From contig NZ_UTKY01000095.1 in the NCBI RefSeq assembly GCF_900583165.1, forward strand, positions 62,001 to 126,000: a stretch of 64,000 nucleotides of DNA. Direction: 5' to 3'. A program made the position numbers and the translations under genes. How positions within the stretch are numbered: position 1 is the stretch's first letter; every line of letters starts with the position of its first letter. The notes under the pieces are model-generated. The model had not been told where the DNA came from. It did not search any database and saw only the letters and a program-made list of their open reading frames with translations. The DNA is from Pseudomonas viridiflava (lineage in GTDB: Bacteria > Pseudomonadota > Gammaproteobacteria > Pseudomonadales > Pseudomonadaceae). Below are positions 1 through 7,366 of the stretch, one piece after another.

Positions 1-571
1 CAAAGGCGGCATCGACGCCGCTGTCCCAATGCTTGGGGTCGACATACCCTCGAGCTTTGCGCGCCAGGTAAATCTGCGGGACCTGCAGGTCCAGGCGGTT
101 TTCACCCGAGTCGAATTGGCTGGTGCTGCCTGGCAGGTAGGTGCCGATCTCATCGCAACTGGCAAACGGCGGTGCAGGGGTTTGTCCTGCTTCAAGCGGT
201 TGATTCTTTGGCGCCTCCAGATCGATACCAAACCTGACAAGTGCTTCACGCTCGAGGCACATTTGCGCGGAATTGCGCCCTTGCACAGCGGTGAATTCCA
301 GGGTTTCACGTCCGATCCACTGCCCGTTGAGGTAAACGTCAGTGCGGTAGCTGCCGGGCAACACGATATTGCCCTGGCTGAACTTGGATACGTCGACTTG
401 TTGACCGCTTGCACCGTCCGGAAAAAAGGCCGGGTTGAACTCGACATTCTCCACACCATGGGCCGCCATGGCTGAAGTGCCGCTCAGTAACAACAGGCAG
501 CGTGCCGTGAGCATCAATCGATGACGTGGCAGGAACCGGATTCTTACGCCGGCGGACGATTTCAAACTCAT
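1..571 (-). CDS. Fimbrial outer-membrane usher (FimD/PapC family), N-terminal part only
   Basis: The reading frame starts at an ATG at 571 and runs off the left edge after 190 codons, so only the N-terminus is present. It has a long basic signal region ending near SGTSAMA, then the classic usher N-terminal domain: VEFNPAFF, a stretch with LPGSYRTDVYLNGQWIGRE, and the paired cysteines of the chaperone-binding domain. Ushers form the outer-membrane pore and assembly platform that receives chaperone-subunit complexes. It is the fourth gene of a minus-strand operon after the subunit and two chaperones, separated from the second chaperone by 158 bp that hold a hairpin. The rest of the protein and any tip adhesin lie outside the window. 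The family is clear; the specific fimbrial type is not. Confidence 0.9.
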   Translation of the reverse strand, partial: MSLKSSAGVRIRFLPRHRLMLTARCLLLLSGTSAMAAHGVENVEFNPAFFPDGASGQQVDVSKFSQGNIVLPGSYRTDVYLNGQWIGRETLEFTAVQGRNSAQMCLEREALVRFGIDLEAPKNQPLEAGQTPAPPFASCDEIGTYLPGSTSQFDSGENRLDLQVPQIYLARKARGYVDPKHWDSGVDAAF

Positions 572-606
572 GTTTACCCTTCCAAAAATTAGGGACTGTT
601 CGAATT

Positions 607-629
607 CGGGCATAGGGAATCCCTACCCG
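607..629. other. Imperfect palindrome between chaperone and usher genes
   Basis: Arms CGGG-(CA)-TAGGGA and TCCCTACCCG pair with a two-base bulge in the 158-bp gap between the second chaperone and the usher. There is no T-run, so it is not a clear terminator. It might be an RNA-processing or attenuating hairpin that lowers usher expression relative to chaperone, or an operator. Confidence 0.3.
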
Positions 630-729
630 GAGAAAAGGGCATCTATGGAATGCGTTTAATCAAATGGCTGAAGGGCCAGGTAGTCTGAAACAGGCCCGGC
701 CAAGTGTTGCGGCAGGGGTTTCTAAGTCT

Positions 730-1509
730 TCATCGCGAAACCTTGGCGCTGTGGGAAACCTTTACCCCGAAATCGTCGAGCGTTTCGAACTCCACAGTGG
801 TTGCGGCTTCCAGTGGCGCCTTGAGGCTAGGTAGCTCAAACCGGTTGCGCCCCCCCGGGACCACCATATTCTCTGAGCCGGATGCTGAGGCCTTGCGGGC
901 ATGGCGCTGCTTTGATTCCAGTACATCGATCTGATCGAACGTCACGTGGTAAGGCGTCGGGTTGTACACCTCCAAGACTTGACCCTGACCGATAACCTCG
1001 CGCCGCCATTGGAGTTTTCCTGGCGCATCCTCGACGGCATAGGCCAAATCGAGTGGCCGGAAAAACAGTTTGATCCGCGAGCGGAAGGCAAGCTGCAGCT
1101 GGTTGCCCTCTTGGCTACCTTGTGATTGCGCAGGCACCTCCAGGAGGTTGAACCAGAACAGGGTTTCCTGGTTCGACGGCAGTGGCTCCCCTGTGTAGGC
1201 CAAGCGTATGACCTGTTGTTTGGCAGGCTCCATGCGAAAGATTGGCGGGGTGGCCACGAATGGAATGCCTGCCAGGTCCGGTGTCGAGTGCTCGTCGCCC
1301 TTATCCAGCCAGGTCTGGACCAATACCGGTGCCTGGTTTTTGCTTTCGAGCCTGACCGTGACCTCTTTGTCGCTTTGCGAATAGATGATGCGGGTGTTGT
1401 TGATGACAACACTCGCCTGTACGGCAGCGGTCCCGAACAATGCGAAGGCCAAAGCCATGAACTTGATCGATAGGTGCTGCATGGAAAAAACGCTCATGGG
1501 GCAGCTCAT
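730..1509 (-). CDS. Periplasmic fimbrial chaperone (PapD/FimC family), second of two
   Basis: A 259-codon protein with a signal sequence (hydrophobic stretch ending ...AAVQA) followed by a PapD-like immunoglobulin fold: VVINNTRIIYSQ at the start of domain 1, the PIFRMEP-KQQVIRL segment that forms the G1 donor strand region, and the NPTPYHVTF motif opening domain 2. Such chaperones fold pilus subunits in the periplasm by donor-strand complementation and hand them to the usher. The first ATG (1509) overlaps the upstream chaperone stop as ATGA, favouring translational coupling; a later ATG at 1482 would give a more usual signal peptide. It is only moderately similar to its neighbour, so the pair looks like an old duplication or two chaperones with different clients. 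Confidence 0.9.
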   Translation of the reverse strand: MSCPMSVFSMQHLSIKFMALAFALFGTAAVQASVVINNTRIIYSQSDKEVTVRLESKNQAPVLVQTWLDKGDEHSTPDLAGIPFVATPPIFRMEPAKQQVIRLAYTGEPLPSNQETLFWFNLLEVPAQSQGSQEGNQLQLAFRSRIKLFFRPLDLAYAVEDAPGKLQWRREVIGQGQVLEVYNPTPYHVTFDQIDVLESKQRHARKASASGSENMVVPGGRNRFELPSLKAPLEAATTVEFETLDDFGVKVSHSAKVSR

Positions 1510-2282
1510 CTGGCGGACGTAGGGGTAAGGTTTGCCGAGTGGCGTATGCGCGCGCCGAAATCGCTGACGCTCATGAACTCGACTTTCAGCTTCCCGCTAG
1601 GACGATCGCGCAACTGGGGCAGCACGAACAATTTCACATCGCCGGCGGGTAGCAGCAGGCCGTCGTTAGGCTCTTTGTTTGGCGCTTTACTGAAACGTTT
1701 GCCTTCGCTCAGCAAGTCAACCGATGTCAGGGAAATGTGGTAAGGCGTTGGATTGGTCGCTTGCAACGCGAAGCCCTGTTCATGGGGCACCAGTTGCCAC
1801 TGCAGTTTTGCCGGAGCACTGGCGACGGTGTACGGCAATGCCTCGGGTCGCAGGAACACCCGCAGTCGCGTACGAAACGCCAGTTCAATCTGATTGTTCT
1901 GCTCGGCACCTGCCGTTACCGGAGGCACCTCCAGTACATTCAGCCAATACAGGCTTTCGCGATCTTTGGGGCCGGCATCACCGGTATGACGCAGCCGCAG
2001 TGCCTGCTGCTGATGAGGTTCAATGCGAAAGATCGGCGGTGAAAGGGTAAAGGGCGTTTGCGCTGTCGCGGGTGTCGAGCGCACATCACCAGTATCGAGC
2101 CAGGCTTGTACCAGTGCCGGACGGTCCCCTTTGTTCTCCAGGCGTACGACAACTTCTTGTTGCTCGGCTGGGAAGATCACGCGAGTGCCATAAATAATGA
2201 CACCTGCATGGGCTGGAGTCGTATGCAGCGACAACAGTCCGAATGCACAGGAGGCGAGCGCGAGCCAGGCCATTCTTTTCAT
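1506..2282 (-). CDS. Periplasmic fimbrial chaperone (PapD/FimC family), first of two
   Basis: A 258-residue periplasmic chaperone. The ATG at 2282 gives a good signal peptide (MKRMAWLALAS... ending TTPAHA); an in-frame TTG at 2291 is the alternative. Family features include GVIIYGTRVIFP at the mature N-terminus, the PPIFRIEPHQQQALRLR segment, SLYWLNVLEVPP, and NPTPYHISL before domain 2. It follows the major subunit gene by 93 bp and overlaps the second chaperone by four bases. Its role is to stabilise the adjacent subunit until transfer to the usher. Two adjacent chaperones ahead of one usher is an unusual gene order for this family, where one chaperone usually precedes the usher. Confidence 0.9.
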   Translation of the reverse strand: MKRMAWLALASCAFGLLSLHTTPAHAGVIIYGTRVIFPAEQQEVVVRLENKGDRPALVQAWLDTGDVRSTPATAQTPFTLSPPIFRIEPHQQQALRLRHTGDAGPKDRESLYWLNVLEVPPVTAGAEQNNQIELAFRTRLRVFLRPEALPYTVASAPAKLQWQLVPHEQGFALQATNPTPYHISLTSVDLLSEGKRFSKAPNKEPNDGLLLPAGDVKLFVLPQLRDRPSGKLKVEFMSVSDFGARIRHSANLTPTSAR

Positions 2283-2375
2283 ACGTTGCAAGTCTCATCG
2301 AATCAGGGGAAGGACCTGCGCAGTAGTTGCAGGTCCGGTACATGCAAGGCTTAGGTGCGTAAGCCCGAATGCCCC

Positions 2376-2957
2376 TTAGTCGGCATACACGACCAAAAAG
2401 CCGACTCGAGTCTTGACCGTGCCTTCGGTGGCGGCGCCACTTGCGTACATTTGTGCGGCCAGCGGGATGACAGCCTGGTTGTCGGCGATCACTACACCTT
2501 CAGACTTCTCGGTGTAGACGTGGATCGGGGTGCCGTCACGGTTAGTCACTTCAACCTGGACGTTCTTGGCGTTGGTGGTGTCGGCCGGGTCGTCGTAGCC
2601 GTCGATATTCAATCGGCCGGTTGCCACATCAATGGCAGCACTGGTGGGGTCGAACGCGACCATAGCGGTGCGGCCGTTGGTGCAACTGCCTTCACCTGGA
2701 GCGCCAATGCGAATGGTGAAGCCGGTCAGGTTGGCGCGATCGCCGGGTTTCGCCAGGCGTGCGGCAGAGACGCCACCCAGGTTTACATCCTTGACGACTG
2801 CACCCGTACCCGGTGCAGCGCCTTCAATGGTGCACGTCGTATCGTTTATCAGTCCGGAAAAGTTGATTACGCCGTCATTGGCAGCGTAGGCGCTTTGCGA
2901 TACGGCAGCGGCTAAAGTTACGGCTGCGGCAAGCGTGGAGAGAGCGTTGAGTTTCAT
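2376..2957 (-). CDS. Major fimbrial subunit (type 1 pilin-like, FimA family)
   Basis: A 193-residue secreted pilin. The N-terminus has a Sec signal ending QSAYA, then ANDGVINFSGLINDTTCTI, the characteristic N-terminal donor strand followed by the first disulfide cysteine; the second cysteine lies in GEGSCTNG. The C-terminus ends VGFLVVYAD, with the penultimate-region aromatic residue needed for chaperone recognition. It is first in the operon, next to the AT-rich region shared with the divergent response regulator, as expected for the most abundant product. A longer gap separates it from the chaperone gene. It should polymerise on the cell surface into a pilus used for adhesion or biofilm; the receptor cannot be inferred. 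Confidence 0.9.
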   Translation of the reverse strand: MKLNALSTLAAAVTLAAAVSQSAYAANDGVINFSGLINDTTCTIEGAAPGTGAVVKDVNLGGVSAARLAKPGDRANLTGFTIRIGAPGEGSCTNGRTAMVAFDPTSAAIDVATGRLNIDGYDDPADTTNAKNVQVEVTNRDGTPIHVYTEKSEGVVIADNQAVIPLAAQMYASGAATEGTVKTRVGFLVVYAD

Positions 2958-3282
2958 ATTATTTCCGATCTAAGGGTTATCGTGGCCAGCTCAGCAGTTT
3001 TATTAAAGACTGGTGGGCGGGGATGCATAATTTGTCCGTTAGTGGATGATTCGCCTATAGAAATGTCGCTATATTTTCATCGTGATTATTCGATTTTTCT
3101 ATTGATTATCGTAATTATGATATTGAAGTTTGGCTGTAAGTTACGTCCGTAGTTTCGGGCTGTAAGATTAATCCTTATTATTTTTCAGTATTGATCCCCG
3201 CGGGTGGCTGGGATATACCCTTGCCTGCAACACTTGGGCTAATTTTTGCAACAAGTGGTAATTATTAAAAGCAGGTCTGCTA
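2958..3282. promoter_or_regulatory. AT-rich divergent regulatory region between fimbrial operon and response regulator
   Basis: This 325-bp gap is clearly AT-richer than its surroundings, especially 3050-3190, and carries no gene. The 9-mer GGCTGTAAG occurs twice in direct orientation (3132-3140 and 3158-3166), 26 bp apart, a spacing close to 2.5 helical turns. These could be binding sites for the adjacent LuxR-type regulator. No convincing -35/-10 pair was pinned down. AT-richness is also typical of H-NS/MvaT-silenced fimbrial loci. Confidence 0.5.
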
Positions 3283-3978
3283 ATGCCTAATTCACTTTCC
3301 ACTATGCACACCATCATGTTGCTTGATGATCATGAAATGGTTCGACAGGGAATCGAGTTGGGCTTGGTCAATGAAGCCGACTTCGACGTCATAGGTTCCT
3401 ATGGGACGGGCACTCAATTGCTGGAGGCGCTGGCTCGCCGGCCTGCGGATATCGTGGTCATGGACTTTATCCTGGGGCAGGCCGACATTGATGGCCTGAG
3501 CTTGATTCGAACGCTGAGTCGGCGTTTCAAGAAATGCAAGGCTATTGTTGTATCTTCACACTACACACCCGCAACGGTATCGCTCGCGTTGAAAGCTGGA
3601 AGTTGGGGGGTATTGGGTAAAACTCAGAACCTGACAGAGTTGATCACGGCTATAAGGACAGTCGCACAGGGGAAAATTTACCTGCAACCTTGCATGTTGT
3701 CCGCACTTCAGGGAGTGCAGCCCGCTCTTGACGCTTCACACCCAAATTCAAATGTGGAGCTTTTGAGTCCGTTGCAGTTGAGCGCCTGTCTAACCCCGAA
3801 AGAGCAGGAAGTATTACGCTGCTTTTTAGATGGGATGTCGGTCAATTCAATCGCCGCGAAGTTTTCGCGTAGTGCAAGCACTATTAGCACTCAGAAACAA
3901 TCGGCGTATCGCAAGCTCGGCATTAAAACTGACAGTGAGTTGTTTAAGTTCTCACGTCAGTTCAGAGGGGCGGAATAA
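3283..3978 (+). CDS. Two-component response regulator, NarL/LuxR family (FimZ/BvgA/RcsB-like)
   Basis: 231 residues. The receiver domain (about 9-125) has the acidic pocket LLDDHE (D15, D16) and the phospho-acceptor D61 in VVMDF, with SSHYTPATVSLALKAGSWGVLGK carrying the conserved Ser and Lys switch residues. A C-terminal LuxR-type helix-turn-helix (about 165-225) starts with LTPKEQEVLRCFLDGMS and contains SRSASTISTQKQSAYRKLGI. No sensor kinase gene is adjacent in the window, so it is an orphan here. It is divergent from the fimbrial operon and convergent with phaD, which makes it the likely local activator of the fimbriae, as in many chaperone-usher loci; that link is inference. Confidence 0.88.
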   Translation: MPNSLSTMHTIMLLDDHEMVRQGIELGLVNEADFDVIGSYGTGTQLLEALARRPADIVVMDFILGQADIDGLSLIRTLSRRFKKCKAIVVSSHYTPATVSLALKAGSWGVLGKTQNLTELITAIRTVAQGKIYLQPCMLSALQGVQPALDASHPNSNVELLSPLQLSACLTPKEQEVLRCFLDGMSVNSIAAKFSRSASTISTQKQSAYRKLGIKTDSELFKFSRQFRGAE

Positions 3979-4019
3979 CGAGACTTTTGTAAGAAAACTC
4001 CAATTACGCTGTAAGCTAG

Positions 4020-4637
4020 TTAGGGTATGTCCACATACCTTAATGCCAAGCGTTCGGTTGCCTGCCGCGCTGGGGGGAGTAGATGAGGAGCAACCAGCAT
4101 CATGATCTGGTAGATCACCACCTGCACTTCGCCCTCGCGATCAAGGATTCGCTGGTAGTCCAGGGAAAACAGCAGGGTCATGGTGATCTGCTCCACCAAC
4201 TGCCCCAGTGCCTGGGTGTCACTGACTAACTGACCTGCCGCTTTCAGCCGCGCGAGCAATGACGCCAGCGTGCGCTTGAGTGCAGTGAGCAGGTTGCGAA
4301 TACCCTTGGCGAGCTTGGGTAGACGTCCCGCCAGATTGGACAGGTCCTGGAACAGAAACCGGTAGTGGGCCATGCGCTCGACGATGAGGTGCAAGAACAG
4401 CCAGTAGTCCTCGGCTTCCAACTGCGCGTCAGCCGGAGGGTCTAGCAGGGGGGCCAACTCATTCTGAAAGCGCTCGAACAATCCGAGCACCAGTGGCTCC
4501 TTGCCATGAAAGTGGTAATAGAGGTTGCCAGGGCTGATCCCCATTTCATTGGCCACCTCCATAGTCGACACGTTTGGCTCGCCCTTCTGGTTGAACAACT
4601 GCAGGGCACATTCAAGGATACGGTCGCGGGTCTTCAT
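4020..4637 (-). CDS. phaD: TetR-family transcriptional regulator PhaD
   Basis: 205 residues with an N-terminal TetR helix-turn-helix (about 3-50: TRDRILECALQLFNQKG, then VSTMEVANEMGISPGNLYYHF) and an alpha-helical C-terminal ligand domain. The sequence matches the PhaD type known from pseudomonads, where it activates the phaC1 and phaI promoters in response to PHA metabolites. It follows phaC2 by 27 bp and is the last gene of the phaC1-phaZ-phaC2-phaD operon. In other pseudomonads phaF and phaI lie next, convergent to phaD. Here a response regulator and fimbrial genes occupy that position, so one known target operon of PhaD is not in its usual place. Confidence 0.93.
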   Translation of the reverse strand: MKTRDRILECALQLFNQKGEPNVSTMEVANEMGISPGNLYYHFHGKEPLVLGLFERFQNELAPLLDPPADAQLEAEDYWLFLHLIVERMAHYRFLFQDLSNLAGRLPKLAKGIRNLLTALKRTLASLLARLKAAGQLVSDTQALGQLVEQITMTLLFSLDYQRILDREGEVQVVIYQIMMLVAPHLLPPARQATERLALRYVDIP

Positions 4638-4664
4638 GCAGTCTTCTTAATCTGATCGTTGAGC

Positions 4665-6347
4665 TCAGCGCACCCGTACGTAAGTGCCGGGCGCGGCTTC
4701 CATCGGTGGGTAATTCTGGTTGCCCAGGGCGGTGAGGGTCTCGCGTTGTACGCCAGAGCGTTGCTGTATCCACGCCAGCCACTGCGGCCACCAACTGCCT
4801 TCGACGTGGTTGGCGTCGTAGTACCAGGCGCGGGGGTCGCTGCTCAGTTTGGCGTTTTCCACGTAATTGGCCTTGGGGTTGCCCGGCGGGTTGAGGATGC
4901 TCTGGATATGCCCGCTGTTGGACAGCACGAAGCGCTTGTCGCCGCCCAGCAATTGGGTGGAGCGGTACACCGCATCCCAGGGCGTGATGTGGTCGTTGAT
5001 CCCGGCCACGCTGAAGCTGTCTACCGTGACCTTTTGTAGGTCAATGGGGGTGCCGCAGACTTCCAGGCCGCCGGGGTGGCTCAGGGGGTTGTGCTTGAAG
5101 AAGTCCAGCAGGTCGCCATGCAGCGCGGCGGGCAGGCGCGTGTTGTCGTTGTTCCAGTACAAAATGTCGAAAGCCGGCGGCTCCTTGCCCAGCAGGTAGT
5201 TGTTGATCCAGTAATTCCAGATCAAATCATTGGGGCGCATCCAGGCGAATACCTTGGCCATGTCGCGGCCGTCCAGTACACCTTGCTGGTAGGAGCGGCG
5301 CTTGGCGGCTTCCAGGGTTTGCTCATCGACGAACAGGGCGGCGGGGCTGTCCATCTGGCTATCTAGCAAGCTGACCAGGTAGCTCGCGCTGGAGATACGA
5401 CGCAGTTGGCGCTTGGCCTGCAAATGACCCTGCAGCGCGGCGATGGTCAGCCCGCCGGCACAGGCACCCATCAGGTTGACCTCGCGGGCACCGGTGATTG
5501 CCCGGCATACGTTGAGGGCTTCTTCCAGCGCCGCCACGTAGGTAGATAGGCCCCACTCGCGATGACGCACATCCGGGTTGCGCCAGCTGACCATAAACGT
5601 TTGCAGGCCGTTTTTAAGCGCGTACTGCACAAAGCTGTTGGCTGGGCTCAGGTCGAAAATGTAGTACTTGTTGATCTGCGGCGGCACGATCAGCAGCGGC
5701 TTGGCGTACTGCTTTTCGCTCATGGGCTTGTACTGGATCAGCTCTAGCAGTTCATTGCGAAACACCACCGAACCTGGGGTAGTGGCGACCGTCTTGCCCA
5801 CTTCGAAAGCGTGTTTGCTGACTTGGCGCGGTAAGCCGTTGTTGTGCAGAAGGTCTTCGAACAGGTTGGTTGCACCGCGTACCACGCTGTTGCCGCCGGA
5901 GTTGAGCAGCTCCTTGATGGCCAGCGGGTTGAGCAAGGTATTGGAGGGGGAGACAGCATCGTTGAGCAGAGAGAAGGCAAAGTGCGCACGGGCCCGGTCA
6001 TCGGCGCTCAGGGCGCTGTCGTCGACCCAGTGACGAGTCTGTTTTTGCCAGCTTAGATAGGCTTGCAGGCTGCGACGGTACAGGGGGTTGAGTTTCCACG
6101 TGGGGTCGCTGAAGCGGCTGTCGTGTGGGTTGGGCTCATGCACCGTCTCGCCCAGCAGAACGCGACCGAGCTGACCGCTCAAGGCCCAGGCATGCCGCGC
6201 GGTGTGCACTGGGTTGCGCAGGCTGTGGGCGGCAACGCTGCGCAGGGTCGAGAGCAAGTCCCTTCCCCTGAGGCCGGTGATCGCGTTTTGCGCATTGATG
6301 AACGCAGCGGGGGTGGGCGCCGGGTTCGTCACGGGTCTTTCTCGCAT
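4665..6347 (-). CDS. phaC2: Class II (medium-chain-length) PHA synthase PhaC2
   Basis: A 560-residue poly(3-hydroxyalkanoate) synthase that polymerises (R)-3-hydroxyacyl-CoA on the PHA granule surface. The alpha/beta-hydrolase-like catalytic domain carries the lipase-like box GACAGG with catalytic C296, an Asp in GINDHITPW and the His in SNSGHIQS. The C-terminus has the family signature ending APGTYVRVR. The start is placed at the ATG at 6347 (MRERPVTNPAPTPAAF), which fits known PhaC2 N-termini and gives the same residue number for the nucleophile as in PhaC1; an upstream in-frame start at 6416 would add 23 unrelated residues. It lies 88 bp after phaZ and 27 bp before phaD. Confidence 0.95.
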   Translation of the reverse strand: MRERPVTNPAPTPAAFINAQNAITGLRGRDLLSTLRSVAAHSLRNPVHTARHAWALSGQLGRVLLGETVHEPNPHDSRFSDPTWKLNPLYRRSLQAYLSWQKQTRHWVDDSALSADDRARAHFAFSLLNDAVSPSNTLLNPLAIKELLNSGGNSVVRGATNLFEDLLHNNGLPRQVSKHAFEVGKTVATTPGSVVFRNELLELIQYKPMSEKQYAKPLLIVPPQINKYYIFDLSPANSFVQYALKNGLQTFMVSWRNPDVRHREWGLSTYVAALEEALNVCRAITGAREVNLMGACAGGLTIAALQGHLQAKRQLRRISSASYLVSLLDSQMDSPAALFVDEQTLEAAKRRSYQQGVLDGRDMAKVFAWMRPNDLIWNYWINNYLLGKEPPAFDILYWNNDNTRLPAALHGDLLDFFKHNPLSHPGGLEVCGTPIDLQKVTVDSFSVAGINDHITPWDAVYRSTQLLGGDKRFVLSNSGHIQSILNPPGNPKANYVENAKLSSDPRAWYYDANHVEGSWWPQWLAWIQQRSGVQRETLTALGNQNYPPMEAAPGTYVRVR

Positions 6348-6435
6348 GAGCCAACACTCCTTCGTCAAGCCATCAAACAGGCACGCCAACTCTGAACCAT
6401 AGTCGGTTCCTGGCAAGTTGCGCGGCGGTGTGTCC

Positions 6436-7281
6436 TTACACTGCCGGTCGCGGATGAATCACCGCGCGCATACGCTCCTCTTGCAAAAACTTCATGATGA
6501 TCGGCGCCACGGCTTCGGCCCGGGTGATCAAAAACAAGTGACCGTCATCGATGATGTGCAACTGTGCATTGGGTATGCGCCAGGCGAGCACGCGCATGTT
6601 GATCAAGGGGATCAGCGGGTCGTCGTCGCCGGCCAGCACCAGGGTGGGTTGGCGGATCTTGTGCAGCCAATGAATGCTGGTCCAGCCCAGCCCGGCGAAC
6701 AGCTGCCAGTAGTAACCGAGCTTGCCGGCCGAGCGCACTTTGCTCGCGTGGTCCGCGGCGAGGTTGGAGTCGCGACGGAACGAGCCGCCATAAATCATCG
6801 GCGCAATACGCACCACGTGGGAGGGCTGGATATAGCGGCGCGGGCTGGCCATCAGCCACAGCACTTTCGGCTTGCCCGGCACCATCACCGCACCCGCAGC
6901 CGTGGCTGCCAGGATCAGTTTCTTGCATCGCTCCGGATAGTCGTAGGCAAACTGCTGCGCCAGTGCGCCGCCCCAGGAAACCCCCACCGCGTTGACCTGG
7001 CCGTAGTCCAGATAGTCGAGCATGCGGGCGGTGAGCTTGGCCAAGCCAGGGAAGCGATAAGGCCGCTTGGGCGTGGATGAACCGCCTACGCCTGGCACAT
7101 CGAAGGCAATGACTTCCAGGTCCGGGTCCAGTGCCTGGACGAACGGAAACACCAACTCAAGGTTGGCGCCGATGCCATTGAAGATCAGCAGCGGCGTCAA
7201 GTGAGGCTTGCCCGGGCGCACCGCCGTGCGGATGGTCTGGCCATCCAGGTCGATGGTGCGGAAGATGAACGGTTGCGGCAT
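6436..7281 (-). CDS. phaZ: Intracellular medium-chain-length PHA depolymerase PhaZ
   Basis: 281 residues with an alpha/beta-hydrolase fold. The catalytic triad is visible at the positions reported for the P. putida enzyme: S102 in GVSWGG, D221 in AGDDDP and H248 in DDGHLF. The ATG at 7281 (MPQPFIFRTIDLDG) is chosen because it gives these numbers; a TTG two codons upstream is unlikely. PhaZ releases 3-hydroxy fatty acids from PHA granules, and its position between the two synthase genes lets synthesis and mobilisation be co-expressed. The gap to phaC1 contains a short perfect hairpin repeat that could modulate read-through or mRNA stability. Confidence 0.95.
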   Translation of the reverse strand: MPQPFIFRTIDLDGQTIRTAVRPGKPHLTPLLIFNGIGANLELVFPFVQALDPDLEVIAFDVPGVGGSSTPKRPYRFPGLAKLTARMLDYLDYGQVNAVGVSWGGALAQQFAYDYPERCKKLILAATAAGAVMVPGKPKVLWLMASPRRYIQPSHVVRIAPMIYGGSFRRDSNLAADHASKVRSAGKLGYYWQLFAGLGWTSIHWLHKIRQPTLVLAGDDDPLIPLINMRVLAWRIPNAQLHIIDDGHLFLITRAEAVAPIIMKFLQEERMRAVIHPRPAV

Positions 7282-7319
7282 GCTCAAGCCCTGTGAAGTG
7301 TGACAGCCGGAATGCAGTC

Positions 7320-7351
7320 AATGTGGGAGGGGGCTTACCCCCTCCCACATT
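7320..7351. repeat. Single REP-type hairpin in the phaC1-phaZ gap
   Basis: A perfect 14-bp inverted repeat (AATGTGGGAGGGGG / CCCCCTCCCACATT) around a CTTA loop. The arm is the same sequence that borders the longer 93-bp REPIN-like elements elsewhere in this window, so this is a solo element without the internal spacer. It sits inside the operon and would form a very stable RNA hairpin between the phaC1 and phaZ messages. Confidence 0.85.
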
Positions 7352-7366
7352 TGAGCGCATTTCAAT

